Shown: positions 45,988 to 55,192 of the stretch, piece after piece
How positions within the stretch are numbered: the stretch's first letter is position 1
Layout: each line of letters begins with the position of its first letter
NCBI GenBank assembly: GCA_910589075.1
Contig: CAJUSK010000028.1
Coordinates: forward strand, 62,001 to 126,000
Length of the DNA stretch: 64,000 nucleotides
DNA from: an uncultured Lachnospiraceae bacterium
GTDB taxonomy: Bacteria; Bacillota; Clostridia; Lachnospirales; Lachnospiraceae
Direction: 5' to 3'
Notes under the pieces: generated by a model
What the model saw: only the letters and a program-made list of their open reading frames with translations
Told to the model about the DNA's origin: nothing
Database searches by the model: none
Made by a program: the position numbers and the translations under genes

Positions 45988-46983
45988 ATGGAAACGGAAG
46001 AAAAGAAAAAAACAATTAATACGACTGTGATTATTCCCAATTTGAACGGCAGGGAGTATTTACAAAACTGCCTGTCTTCGCTGTATGCCTGTGAAAACAA
46101 TCCTTTTCCCATCATTGTGGTGGACAACGGCTCTACAGACGGAAGCGTGGAACTGATCCGGCAGCATTTTCCCAAAGTCCGGCTGATCTGTTTCCCGGAG
46201 AACCGTGGCTTTTCCGCTGCTGTCAATGCGGGAATACGGGCGTCGCATACGCCATGGGTGATTCTGTTGAATAATGATACGACGGTGGAGAAACACTTTG
46301 TATCTTGTCTGACAAAGGCTTTGTGTGCTGACAGAACCCGTTTTTCTGTGGGCGCAAAGATGTTGTCCATGTCCAGACCGGATCTGATTGATGATGCGGG
46401 GGATTATTATTGTGCATTGGGCTGGGCATTCGCCAGAGGTAAGGGAAAGAACGCGCGACGGTATCGTCGGCCATGCGCTGTATTTGCAGCCTGTGGCGGT
46501 GCGGCTATTTACAGAAAGGCGGTGCTGGAAGAACTGGGACTGTTCGATGAGAAGTATTTTGCTTATCTGGAAGACATGGATGTGGGGTATCGTGCCAGAA
46601 TGCAGGGCTATGTGAACTGGTATGAACCGGGCGCTGTGGTATACCATGCGGGGAGCGCTTCTTCCGGTTCCCGTTACAATGCGTTTAAAATCCGGCTGTC
46701 TTCCAGAAACAGTGTGTATCTGTTGCTGAAAAACATGCCTTTTTTCCAGGTTCTGGTAAATTTGCCGTTTTTGCTGGCAGGATTTTTCATAAAATTCCTG
46801 TTTTTTGCGAAAAAAGGTTATGGCGGAATCTATCTCAGGGGTCTTGGCGCAGGTCTGAGTCTGGCGTTGTCTTCGGATGAAAAATCCGGCAGAATCCGCT
46901 TTCACAGAGGGCTCACACCTGCCTGTATCCGGATAGAAGGGGAATTGTTGTGGAATATGCTCAAACGTTTCCTGCCCATTTAA
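45988..46983 (+). CDS. GT2 glycosyltransferase, rhamnosyltransferase (WbbL)-like
   Basis: 331 residues. TTVIIPNLNG (12-21), VVDNGSTDGS, ENRGFSAAVNAG and LLNNDT (D97) define the GT2 site; YLEDMDVGYRARMQGY is the acceptor-side motif of WbbL-type rhamnosyltransferases. A C-terminal hydrophobic stretch (about 255-275) may touch the membrane. In WbbL relatives it adds the first rhamnose to a lipid-linked amino sugar. It starts 12 bases after the previous gene. Confidence 0.85.
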   Translation: METEEKKKTINTTVIIPNLNGREYLQNCLSSLYACENNPFPIIVVDNGSTDGSVELIRQHFPKVRLICFPENRGFSAAVNAGIRASHTPWVILLNNDTTVEKHFVSCLTKALCADRTRFSVGAKMLSMSRPDLIDDAGDYYCALGWAFARGKGKNARRYRRPCAVFAACGGAAIYRKAVLEELGLFDEKYFAYLEDMDVGYRARMQGYVNWYEPGAVVYHAGSASSGSRYNAFKIRLSSRNSVYLLLKNMPFFQVLVNLPFLLAGFFIKFLFFAKKGYGGIYLRGLGAGLSLALSSDEKSGRIRFHRGLTPACIRIEGELLWNMLKRFLPI

Positions 46984-46995
46984 GAAAAATTTAAG

Positions 46996-47024
46996 TTGTA
47001 CTTTTTGTAATAATATTGTAATAT
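46996..47024 (+). promoter_or_regulatory. promoter of the phosphotransferase gene
   Basis: TTGTAC (46996-47001), 17-base spacer, TAATAT (47019-47024), in an AT-rich gap of 70 bases; 29 bases before ATG 47054. Confidence 0.65.
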
Positions 47025-47053
47025 GTTATGAGGATGGGAGACCCGATGCCGTT

Positions 47054-48463
47054 ATGATAAAGGATAATCAGAAATATTTTAACAGACTGCATCTGCTGAT
47101 CGATGCTGTTATCGTGGCATGCTCCTATATGCTGGCATGGTATTTGAAGTTCGAAAGTGTATTTGCAACGAAGAAACAGGGCGTAGGTGTTCTTGGAATG
47201 GAAACTTACTTCTACGCTCTTTATTTTATTGTGCCGGGTTATGTAATCTTATATTATAGCTTTAATATGTATACTTCCAAACGGACGGCCAGGAGGAAAT
47301 ATGAGGTATACGGCATATTAAAAGCCAACACTGTGGGGATACTTCTGTTTCTGGTTGTTCTGTATGTGGTAAATCAGCCTAATTTTTCCCGTACGATGAT
47401 TGTGATTTTTTACGGGGTGAATATAGTGCTGTCCACATTGAGCAGACAGATTCTGCGGAACCTGCTTCAGTATTTTCGCAGGAAGGGATACAATCTGAAA
47501 TATATTCTTCTGGTGGGATATTCCAGGGCAGCAGAAGAATATGTTACACGTATCAATGCCAATCCCCAGTGGGGATATGTGATCCGGGGCATTCTGGATG
47601 ACCGGATTCCCCGCGGCACTCTGTATAAAGGTGTCAAGGTTCTGGGCGTGATTGATAATCTGACAATCATTTTGCCTGAAAACCGTTTGGATGAAATTGC
47701 CATTACCCTTGCTTTGCAGGATTATGGCAGACTGGAAGAAATTGTCGATTTATGTGAGAAGTCAGGTGTGCATACTAAATTTATACCGGATTACAACAGC
47801 CTGATTCCCAGCAGGCCCTATACGGAAGACCTGATGGGACTGCCTGTTATCAATATCCGGTACGTGCCGCTGACCAATACACTGAACTGGGTTACCAAAC
47901 GGTTTGTGGATATTGTAGGCTCGGCGGCAGGTCTGGTTTTAATTTCTCCGATTATGCTGCTGACCGCATTGGCGGTTAAGCTGTCAAGCCCGGGTCCTAT
48001 TATTTTCAAACAGGAACGGATTGGCCTGCATAACAAACCTTTCTGGATGTATAAGTTCCGCACGATGGAGATTCAGAAAGAATCGGCTGAAAAACGTGCA
48101 TGGACCGTAAAAGACGACCCCAGAGTGACAAAAATCGGAAAGTTTCTGCGTCGGACAAGTCTGGATGAATTTCCTCAGTTGTACAATATACTCCGGGGAG
48201 ATATGAGCCTGGTGGGCCCCAGACCGGAACGGCCTCTCTTTGTAGAGAAATTCCGGGAAGAGATACCCAGATATATGATCAAACATCAGGTACGGCCGGG
48301 ACTGACCGGCTGGGCTCAGATCAACGGATACAGAGGAGATACTTCGATTCGCAAAAGAATTGATTACGATATATTTTATATAGAGAACTGGACGATGGGA
48401 TTAGATATCAAAATCCTGTTTTTGACAATTTTCAAGGGGTTTATCAATAAGAATGCATATTAG
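47054..48463 (+). CDS. polyprenyl-phosphate sugar-1-phosphate transferase (WbaP/CpsE-like)
   Basis: 469 residues: four to five N-terminal helices, a CoA-binding-like cytosolic domain (about 145-270), then the catalytic bac_transf domain: KRFVDIVGSAAGLVLISP, FKQERIGLHNKPFWMYKFRTM, RRTSLDEFPQLYNILRGDMSLVGPRPE and GLTGWAQINGYRGDT. It moves a sugar-1-phosphate from UDP-sugar to undecaprenyl phosphate, starting glycan synthesis at the inner membrane face. GGGAG is 13 bases from ATG, a weak RBS. The sugar (Glc, Gal or other) cannot be read from sequence. Confidence 0.95.
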   Translation: MIKDNQKYFNRLHLLIDAVIVACSYMLAWYLKFESVFATKKQGVGVLGMETYFYALYFIVPGYVILYYSFNMYTSKRTARRKYEVYGILKANTVGILLFLVVLYVVNQPNFSRTMIVIFYGVNIVLSTLSRQILRNLLQYFRRKGYNLKYILLVGYSRAAEEYVTRINANPQWGYVIRGILDDRIPRGTLYKGVKVLGVIDNLTIILPENRLDEIAITLALQDYGRLEEIVDLCEKSGVHTKFIPDYNSLIPSRPYTEDLMGLPVINIRYVPLTNTLNWVTKRFVDIVGSAAGLVLISPIMLLTALAVKLSSPGPIIFKQERIGLHNKPFWMYKFRTMEIQKESAEKRAWTVKDDPRVTKIGKFLRRTSLDEFPQLYNILRGDMSLVGPRPERPLFVEKFREEIPRYMIKHQVRPGLTGWAQINGYRGDTSIRKRIDYDIFYIENWTMGLDIKILFLTIFKGFINKNAY

Positions 48464-48496
48464 GGTACATGCAAATGACAAGGGAGAAGCGATAAG

Positions 48497-50020
48497 ATGT
48501 CAACAGGAAATACAGGGCGTGGTAAGAGCGGTACAAAAAGAGCAGGCAGCTCTGACGATATAAGGAATACGCGTGCAGGCAGAAAACCCGGCGGTGAAAG
48601 AAGAGCTGCCCACGCAGAAGGTCCCGGCAGTGAAAGAAGGGCTGGCGGAGCAAACAGATCCCGTAGCGGAGGCAGTACAGGCAGGCCCCGCAGCGCAGGC
48701 AATTCCGGTGGCACGGGCAGATCCCGCGACATGGAAGGTTCCGGTAATATGAGAAATGGGGGAAGCCCCCGGAGCAACGCCGGCAGTGGAAACAGACGGA
48801 GTGCCGGAAACAGCAAAAGCGCCGCTTCCAGGCGGCCGGAAGCGGAGAGACGGCCTGCCGGCAAAAAGATGTCCGCCCAAAAGCGTGCAGCCAAAAGGCG
48901 CAGAAGAGCCCTGCTGTTTGGTGTTGAAATCCTGATCCTGGTGGTCATGCTGGGGTTTCTTTATTCGGTTCTGAAAACGGAAAAAGTGGAACGGATCAAG
49001 ATCGACGAAGAAAAAGTCGTGATGGAAATGAATGAGAATGTGGAAACCAATGAAGTGATGAAAGGGTACCGGAATATTGCATTGTTCGGTGTGGATTCCA
49101 GAGAAGGATCACTGGGAAAGGGAACCCGCAGCGATACCATCATCATTGCTTCCATTAACCAGGATACGGGGGACGTAAAACTGCTGTCCGTTTTCCGGGA
49201 TACCTATCTGAATCTTGGCAATGATACTTATAATAAGTGTAACGCTGCCTATGCGAAGGGCGGCCCGGAACAGGCGATTACCATGCTGAACAAGAATCTG
49301 GACATGAATATTACGGATTATGTTACAGTTGGTTTTGACGGGCTGATTGAAGTGATTGACGCGCTGGGCGGTGTGGAAATCAATGTAACAGAAGCTGAAA
49401 TCCGGTATCTGAATGATTATCAGATCAGTATGGTAGGTAAAGAAGTAGGCAGAGTCGGCGACATTGTCAATTATGAAGCGACGGAAGGCGTGGATTATAC
49501 GGCTGTGACCCATGCGGGTATGCAGACGCTGAATGGCCTGCAGGCCACCGCATACTGCCGTATCCGTTATATCGGCAACGATTTTCAGCGTGCGCAGCGT
49601 CAGCGTGATGTGATTGCAGCAGTTGCTGAAAAAGCAAAAGGAGCCAGTGTTTCAGAACTGAATGACATTGCCAATGGTGTCATGGGAAATATATCCACTT
49701 CCCTGGATATTGGCGAGATATTGGATGTGATGAAAGACCTTGGAAAATACAGTATTGTAGCCAACGACGGTTTCCCGTTTGAACGGTACCGGGCGACGGG
49801 CCGGGTAGGCAGCAAGGGAAGCTGCGTAATTCCGCAGGATCTGGCTACCAATGTAGTGGAACTGCACAAATTCCTCTTTGACGAGGATGATTATCAGATT
49901 TCGTCGGAAGTGGAGGAATTCAGCAAAAAGGTGGCAAATGATACCGGAAAGTATGTCAATACTTCTGCAGATGAGTTTACTAAAAAAGATAGTGACGATG
50001 AAGTGGCGGCATCAGAATAA
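48497..50020 (+). CDS. LytR-CpsA-Psr (LCP) family glycan ligase with a basic repetitive tail
   Basis: 507 residues. Residues 1-135 are a cytoplasmic Gly/Ser/Arg-rich tail; helix at about 138-160; LCP domain 185-430: ALFGVDSREGSLGKGTRSDTI, LLSVFRDTYL, GGVEINVTE, and YCRIRYIGNDFQRAQRQRDVI with the Arg residues that hold the polyprenyl diphosphate. LCP enzymes move the glycan from undecaprenyl diphosphate to peptidoglycan outside the cell. Follows the initiating transferase by 33 bases and ends at a strong terminator. Confidence 0.94.
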   Translation: MSTGNTGRGKSGTKRAGSSDDIRNTRAGRKPGGERRAAHAEGPGSERRAGGANRSRSGGSTGRPRSAGNSGGTGRSRDMEGSGNMRNGGSPRSNAGSGNRRSAGNSKSAASRRPEAERRPAGKKMSAQKRAAKRRRRALLFGVEILILVVMLGFLYSVLKTEKVERIKIDEEKVVMEMNENVETNEVMKGYRNIALFGVDSREGSLGKGTRSDTIIIASINQDTGDVKLLSVFRDTYLNLGNDTYNKCNAAYAKGGPEQAITMLNKNLDMNITDYVTVGFDGLIEVIDALGGVEINVTEAEIRYLNDYQISMVGKEVGRVGDIVNYEATEGVDYTAVTHAGMQTLNGLQATAYCRIRYIGNDFQRAQRQRDVIAAVAEKAKGASVSELNDIANGVMGNISTSLDIGEILDVMKDLGKYSIVANDGFPFERYRATGRVGSKGSCVIPQDLATNVVELHKFLFDEDDYQISSEVEEFSKKVANDTGKYVNTSADEFTKKDSDDEVAASE

Positions 50021-50037
50021 AGGAAAAGTATGCGGGA

Positions 50038-50060
50038 GGGGCCGAGTTTCGGCCCCTTTT
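50038..50060 (+). terminator. intrinsic terminator after the LCP gene
   Basis: GGGGCCGA (50038-50045) and TCGGCCCC (50049-50056) pair perfectly around GTT, followed by TTTT. Confidence 0.88.
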
Positions 50061-50130
50061 ATGCCTGTTCACCGGCAATAGGGGATAGATTTTCCGGGCG
50101 GGGGACAATGAATTTAAAGGAAACAGAGAA

Positions 50131-51060
50131 ATGGATGTAAAGGTAGATGTAATTATCCCGACTTTGATGCCGGGACAGGAGTTTGCGGATTTGCTGGAAG
50201 GGCTGGAAAGGCAGAGCGTACAGCCAGGCCGGATTATTGTGATGAATACAGAAGAGAAATACTTTGAACGTCTGAAATATGGCACACAACGGATGAAAAA
50301 GTATTCCAATGTGGAAGTACACCATCTTTCCAGCAGAGAATTTGATCATGGAAATACAAGGAACAACGGCGTTAAAAAATCCGGTGCGCCCTATTTTGTC
50401 TGTATGACGATGGACGCACTGCCTAAGGACGCCTATTTGCTGGAGCGGCTTCTGGAACCGCTGGTGGCGGGGGATGCGGCGGTGAGTTATGCCAGACAGC
50501 TTCCCAAACCGGGCTGCAGTCCTGTGGAAAGTTTTATCAAACAGTTTAATTATCCTGACACATCCCGGCTCAAGGGACAGGAGGATTTGGAAGAGATGGG
50601 CATCAAGACTTTTTTCTGTTCCAATGCCTGCGCCGCATATGACCGCAGTACGTTTGATGCATTAGGCGGGTTTATCCGGCATACCATTTTCAATGAAGAT
50701 ATGATCTATGCCTCCAGGGTGGTCAAAGCGGGCAAAAAAATTGCCTATGTAGCCCAGGCCGAGGTGCTTCATTCACACAATTATTCCTGGATGGAGAATT
50801 TTCACAGAAACTTCGATGTGGGTGTTTCGCAGGCGGACAATCCGGATGTATTTCGTGGGATAAAGTCTGAAACAGAAGGGATACGACTGGTAAAGGAACT
50901 GACCCGTCATCTGAAAGAATCGGGAAATTCCAGGCTGATCCTTCCCATGCTCTGGGGCAGTGGATGGAAATTCCTGGGATACAGACTGGGGAAACACTAT
51001 ACAAGACTGCCCCAGGGGTTTGTCAGACGCTGTAGCATGAATCGCAACTATTGGCAGTAG
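50131..51060 (+). CDS. GT2 rhamnosyltransferase-like enzyme
   Basis: 309 residues. VDVIIPTLMPG at 5-15 and FDHGNTRNNGV at 71-81 are typical of rhamnosyltransferases of the RfbF/RgpA-B kind; MTMDALPKD carries the metal site and NEDMIYASRVVKAGKKIAY the acceptor side. A cytosolic enzyme using dTDP-rhamnose. Starts 71 bases after a terminator, so a separate start of transcription is likely, though no clear promoter was seen. Ends 22 bases before glmS. Confidence 0.85.
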   Translation: MDVKVDVIIPTLMPGQEFADLLEGLERQSVQPGRIIVMNTEEKYFERLKYGTQRMKKYSNVEVHHLSSREFDHGNTRNNGVKKSGAPYFVCMTMDALPKDAYLLERLLEPLVAGDAAVSYARQLPKPGCSPVESFIKQFNYPDTSRLKGQEDLEEMGIKTFFCSNACAAYDRSTFDALGGFIRHTIFNEDMIYASRVVKAGKKIAYVAQAEVLHSHNYSWMENFHRNFDVGVSQADNPDVFRGIKSETEGIRLVKELTRHLKESGNSRLILPMLWGSGWKFLGYRLGKHYTRLPQGFVRRCSMNRNYWQ

Positions 51061-51082
51061 TGCCGGAAAGGCGGGATAGAAG

Positions 51083-52909
51083 ATGTGTGGTATTGTAGGA
51101 TATATTGGAGAGAGACAGGCGGCGCCTGTGATTTTGGACGGACTTTCCAGGCTGGAGTACAGAGGGTATGATTCAGCCGGAATGGCAGTGTTTGACGGTA
51201 CATCTGTCAATGTGACCAAAGCGGTGGGCCGGCTGAAAGTACTGGAAGAGCTGACCCATGGCGGAGAAACCATGCCCGGTACAATGGGAATCGGCCATAC
51301 CCGGTGGGCTACTCATGGTGTTCCCAATGATGTAAATTCCCATCCGCATTTTAATAAAGACCACACCATCACTGTTGTACATAATGGCATTATTGAAAAT
51401 TATATTTCTCTGCGTAATAAACTGATCAAAAAGGGCTATACGTTTGTATCGGAAACAGATACGGAAGTTGTCGCTCAGATGCTGGATTTCTATTATAACG
51501 GGAATCCCATGGACACCATTTTGAAAGTGCTCCATCGGATTGAAGGCTCCTATGCGCTGGGAATTCTGTTTGCAGATCATCCGGGAGAAATTTTTGCTGC
51601 CAGAAAGGGCAGCCCGTTGATTGTGGGACAGAGTAAGGATGGATGCTTCCTGGCTTCCGATGTGCCCGCCATTCTCAGATATACCCGAACCGTCTATTTT
51701 GTGGATGAACAGGAGATTGTCAGGCTGGAATCAGACCACATGCATTTCTATACAATGGACGAGGAGGAAATCGAGAAAACGCCCACGACCATTGAATGGG
51801 ATGCCAATGCGGCGGAAAAAGCAGGGTATGAACATTTCATGCTCAAGGAAATGTATGAACAGCCGGGTACGGTGGCGGATACACTCACGCCCCGTATTCA
51901 GAAAGACAGAATCGAGATAGAAGAGCTGGGGCTGGATGAGGAAGAAATTGCAGCCATCCGAAAAATCCATATTGTGGCCTGTGGATCCGCCTATCATGCA
52001 GGTGTGACCGGCAAATATGTGGTGGAAGGGCTGGCCCGGATTCCGGTGGAGGTGGATCTGGCTTCGGAATTCCGTTACAGAAACCCCATTCTGGAGGAAG
52101 GAGCCATGGTAATCGCCATCAGCCAGTCCGGAGAAACAGCGGATACGCTGGCGGCGGTCAGAGAGGCAAAGCAGAGAGGGTTCCAGGTACTGGGGATTGT
52201 CAATGTAGTGGGAAGCTCCATTGCCAGAGAGGCCGACCATGTGATGTATACATGGGCCGGGCCTGAAATTGCCGTTGCAACCACCAAAGCCTACAGTGCG
52301 CAGTTGGTGGCCTTATATCTTCTGGCGGTGAAATTCGCTTCCGTAAAAGGGACTGTGGATGACGCCATGTACCGTTCCATTCTGCGGGATCTGAAGCGTC
52401 TGCCGGATCAGATAGAGCTGCTTTTAAACAATAAAGAAAAAATACAGCACTTTGCCAACCGTTATATCGGGGCAAGGGATGTATTTTTCATTGGCCGGGG
52501 GATTGATTACGCCATTTCCCTGGAAGGATCACTGAAATTAAAGGAAATTTCCTATATACATTCTGAAGCCTATGCCGCAGGGGAACTGAAACACGGAACC
52601 ATTTCCCTGATCGAAGAAGGGACGCTGGTTGCAGCCGTATCCACCCAGCCGGCCCTGTATCAGAAAACCATCAGCAATATGGTGGAAGTAAAAGCCAGAG
52701 GCGCTTTTCTGCTGGCAGTGACCAATGCGGGAAACCGTGAAATTGAAAAAGTCTCGGATTATACCATTTACATACCGGAGACGAATCCCTTCTTCGCCAA
52801 TTCCCTGGCCATTATCCCGTTGCAGCTGTTTGGCTATTATGTGGCGGTGGGAAAAGGCTGCGATGTGGATAAGCCAAGGAATCTTGCCAAGTCAGTGACC
52901 GTGGAATAG
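51083..52909 (+). CDS. glmS: glutamine-fructose-6-phosphate aminotransferase
   Basis: 608 residues, full length. MCGIVGYIG gives the N-terminal nucleophile Cys2 of the glutaminase domain; two SIS domains (about 285-600) carry SQSGETADT and the GRGIDY/EGSLKLKEISYIHSEAYAAGELKHG stretch; the tail KPRNLAKSVTVE is diagnostic. It makes glucosamine-6-phosphate for UDP-GlcNAc, thus peptidoglycan and glycan primers. Only 22 bases precede it, so the glmS ribozyme seen in many Firmicutes is absent. Confidence 0.97.
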   Translation: MCGIVGYIGERQAAPVILDGLSRLEYRGYDSAGMAVFDGTSVNVTKAVGRLKVLEELTHGGETMPGTMGIGHTRWATHGVPNDVNSHPHFNKDHTITVVHNGIIENYISLRNKLIKKGYTFVSETDTEVVAQMLDFYYNGNPMDTILKVLHRIEGSYALGILFADHPGEIFAARKGSPLIVGQSKDGCFLASDVPAILRYTRTVYFVDEQEIVRLESDHMHFYTMDEEEIEKTPTTIEWDANAAEKAGYEHFMLKEMYEQPGTVADTLTPRIQKDRIEIEELGLDEEEIAAIRKIHIVACGSAYHAGVTGKYVVEGLARIPVEVDLASEFRYRNPILEEGAMVIAISQSGETADTLAAVREAKQRGFQVLGIVNVVGSSIAREADHVMYTWAGPEIAVATTKAYSAQLVALYLLAVKFASVKGTVDDAMYRSILRDLKRLPDQIELLLNNKEKIQHFANRYIGARDVFFIGRGIDYAISLEGSLKLKEISYIHSEAYAAGELKHGTISLIEEGTLVAAVSTQPALYQKTISNMVEVKARGAFLLAVTNAGNREIEKVSDYTIYIPETNPFFANSLAIIPLQLFGYYVAVGKGCDVDKPRNLAKSVTVE

Positions 52910-52921
52910 AACATATTCAGT

Positions 52922-53141
52922 GGGAAGGGGGCATCTGCCGCAGTTCCCGGCGGATGGCAACAGCGGCTATGAGGAACGTATCCCCGCCCCATGGTTGATG
53001 CCAGAAATGGGCTGAATCCCCTGGATCATACCAAGAATGCCAGAACTGAGAATCAGGTCCGCCTGTGGAAATCAGAAGAAACGGAATACCTAAGGAAGTG
53101 ATTCTTACATATTCCAGTGCATAGGGATAAATCTGGTCAGT
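52922..53141 (-). pseudogene. decayed MATE-family transporter fragment
   Basis: Reading the minus strand, 53141 to about 53055 gives TDQIYPYALEYVRITSLGIP followed by FLLISTGG; after a frame change 53070 to about 52980 gives GILGMIQGIQPISGINHGAG. Both are recognisable MATE efflux motifs but from distant parts of the protein, with stops between, so it is an internally deleted, frameshifted remnant. The remainder of 52910-53335 has no gene; an AT-rich stretch at 53150-53240 probably carries the protease promoter. Confidence 0.5.
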
Positions 53142-53335
53142 GGATCAACCTCTTTTTTCATATTTACCGGATATTATAACAGAAAGAAAGTTATAAAAGT
53201 AAGGGAATTTAGCAGCCGTTTTAATAAAATATGCATACTTTTATCACATTTTGGACACAAATCCGGTCTATACTGAGTAACAGAAAACAGAACATATCAA
53301 ACCGAACAACAGAAAAAGGAGGTTTTGATTCGATT

Positions 53336-54667
53336 ATGTATGGAAATAATTATCCAAATGACTTTGAAAACAACAGAAACAACACACAGGGAGTCTACAG
53401 TGCATATCAAAGCACGCCTCCCATACCGGAAGAGCCTGTGGTGCGGAAGAAAGAACGCAAACTGTTAAAGAAACTGGCTGTGGCCGGTGGTGTGGGACTG
53501 TGCTTTGGGCTTTTTGCGGGAGCCGGATTTTATGGTGTCCAGTCCGTCACCGGTATGCTGAACAATGAAAAGGAAAAAACAGCCATTGAGACGCAGGCGC
53601 CTGCTTCCGTGCAGAGCACAGGCGTTGCCTCTACGGACAGTAAAAACACAATTACGGCAGTGACAACCGACATAACCGGCGTGGTGGAACAGGCCATGCC
53701 TGCGGTGGTATCCATTACCAATATGTTTACGGAACAGTCCAATTTCTTCGGACAGAAAATAGAGAGCTCCAATGAAGCCAGCGGTTCGGGGATTATTGTA
53801 GGTGAAAACGATACGGAACTGCTCGTTGTGACAAATCAGCATGTGATCGCAGGCGCCGATACGCTGAGCGTGCAGTTTATTGACGGCGAACAGACAGAGG
53901 CACAGGTAAAAGGTTATGACTCTGAGAAAGATCTGGCGGTGATCGCCGTTCCCCTGGATAAAATCGAAAGTGATACCAGAGCCAATATTGCCATTGCCAC
54001 ACTGGGGGACTCAGATGCCCTGACTGTGGGCGAACCTGCCGTTGCCATTGGAAACGCCCTGGGGTATGGCCCGTCGGTGACCACTGGTGTGATCAGTGCC
54101 CTTGACCGGGAAATTGAAGGCAACGGAAAAGGAAACAAACTGATTCAGACAGACGCATCCATCAACCCCGGCAATTCCGGCGGCGGTCTGTTTAATATGA
54201 ACGGTGAGGTAGTGGGTATCAATTCCAATAAAATTGGCGGCACATTTGTGGAAGGTATGGGATATGCCATTCCCATTTCATCAGCAAGACCGATTATAGA
54301 AGAATTGATGTCCAAGACAACCAGAGGCGAAAAGGTAGCCGAAGGAGACAAATCCTATCTGGGGATTTCCGGTGTCAATGTAACGGAAGAGGTGTCCCAG
54401 ATGTATGGCCTGCCCAAAGGCGTTTATGTGGGCCAGGTATATGAAGGTACAGCGGCTGAGAAAGCCGGACTGATCCGGGGTGATATTATCACAAAATTTG
54501 ACGGCAGCAGCATATCTTCCATGGAAGAGCTGCAAGCCATGATGGAATATTATGCCGCCGGTACAGAAGTGGAATTGACAATTCAGCAGGGAAGCCCCAA
54601 TGGTTATCAGGAGAAGAAGGTAACGATTGTGTTGGGATCGAAGGCTGAGGCGGAGGAGCAGGAGTAG
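53336..54667 (+). CDS. HtrA/DegP-like membrane-anchored serine protease
   Basis: 443 residues from ATG 53336 (AGGAGG at 53317-53322, spacing 13); an upstream ATG at 53231 lacks an RBS. Helix at about 43-64, trypsin-like domain with His169 (NQHVIAG), Asp199 (KDLAVI) and Ser281 (NPGNSGGGLFN), then a PDZ domain (about 340-435, with GVYVGQVYEGTAAEKAGL). Cleaves misfolded proteins at the outer face of the membrane. Monocistronic, followed by a large structured element. Confidence 0.93.
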   Translation: MYGNNYPNDFENNRNNTQGVYSAYQSTPPIPEEPVVRKKERKLLKKLAVAGGVGLCFGLFAGAGFYGVQSVTGMLNNEKEKTAIETQAPASVQSTGVASTDSKNTITAVTTDITGVVEQAMPAVVSITNMFTEQSNFFGQKIESSNEASGSGIIVGENDTELLVVTNQHVIAGADTLSVQFIDGEQTEAQVKGYDSEKDLAVIAVPLDKIESDTRANIAIATLGDSDALTVGEPAVAIGNALGYGPSVTTGVISALDREIEGNGKGNKLIQTDASINPGNSGGGLFNMNGEVVGINSNKIGGTFVEGMGYAIPISSARPIIEELMSKTTRGEKVAEGDKSYLGISGVNVTEEVSQMYGLPKGVYVGQVYEGTAAEKAGLIRGDIITKFDGSSISSMEELQAMMEYYAAGTEVELTIQQGSPNGYQEKKVTIVLGSKAEAEEQE

Positions 54668-54683
54668 GGGTAGTGGTAGTGGC

Positions 54684-54917
54684 TTCCCGCCAGTCCCGGT
54701 GAGCAGGGAGTCTGTGTCTGGCTGCGGACATAAGTAGTTCTAACTGCTGCGGCTTTGCCGTTGTGGCAGGCGTGCAACCGGCCCGTAAGCGCCATCCAGG
54801 CGCTGACGGGCCTTTTCCGTGCATCCATGCACGGAAATTGCGGGTTGTGCCGCAGCAGTAAGAACTTCTAATGTCCTCCGAAAGCACAGACTCCCTGCTC
54901 ACCGGGACTGGCGGGAA
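54684..54917. repeat. 234-bp palindromic element with 33-bp perfect inverted ends
   Basis: 54684-54716 is perfectly complementary to 54885-54917. Pairing continues inward (54722-54753 with 54849-54880) with few mismatches, including 11 perfect pairs (ACTGCTGCGGC/GCCGCAGCAGT). The 95-base interior folds into GGCCCGT-GCGCC/GGCGC-ACGGGCC (54780-54812, then TTTT) and TTTCCGTGCAT/ATGCACGGAAA (54814-54837). No open frame, no clear target duplication. Fits either a non-autonomous mobile element or a structured RNA. The rest of 54668-55192 holds only the clpX promoter. Confidence 0.85.
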
Positions 54918-55087
54918 TATGTACTTTGTTTCCGGGAGCAATGAGTTAAGTGCCGTGCTTGCATGAGTATTTGGCGAATACTGCGAGGGTCAAATACTCC
55001 GCAGTGAATAGAGGGTATTTTATGGTGTCGTATTCCTGGATGGGAATCATTACCTTGCTTTCTGGCTTGTTTTTAGAAAATGTTAAC

Positions 55088-55116
55088 TTGTAGTAAAACA
55101 GCGTATGTTATATAAT
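55088..55116 (+). promoter_or_regulatory. promoter of the ClpX-like gene
   Basis: TTGTAG (55088-55093), 17-base spacer, TATAAT (55111-55116), about 77 bases before ATG 55193. Confidence 0.7.
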
Positions 55117-55192
55117 AACAAGAGGTGTGCTCTGTGCTAATTAGGGGAGAACAGTAGAAAGAGCTGCGGAGAAAAGAAAAAGGAGAAGACAC

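Noticed and set aside
51061..51082. glmS ribozyme
   Set aside because: Only 22 bases separate glmS from the upstream gene, too short for the ribozyme.
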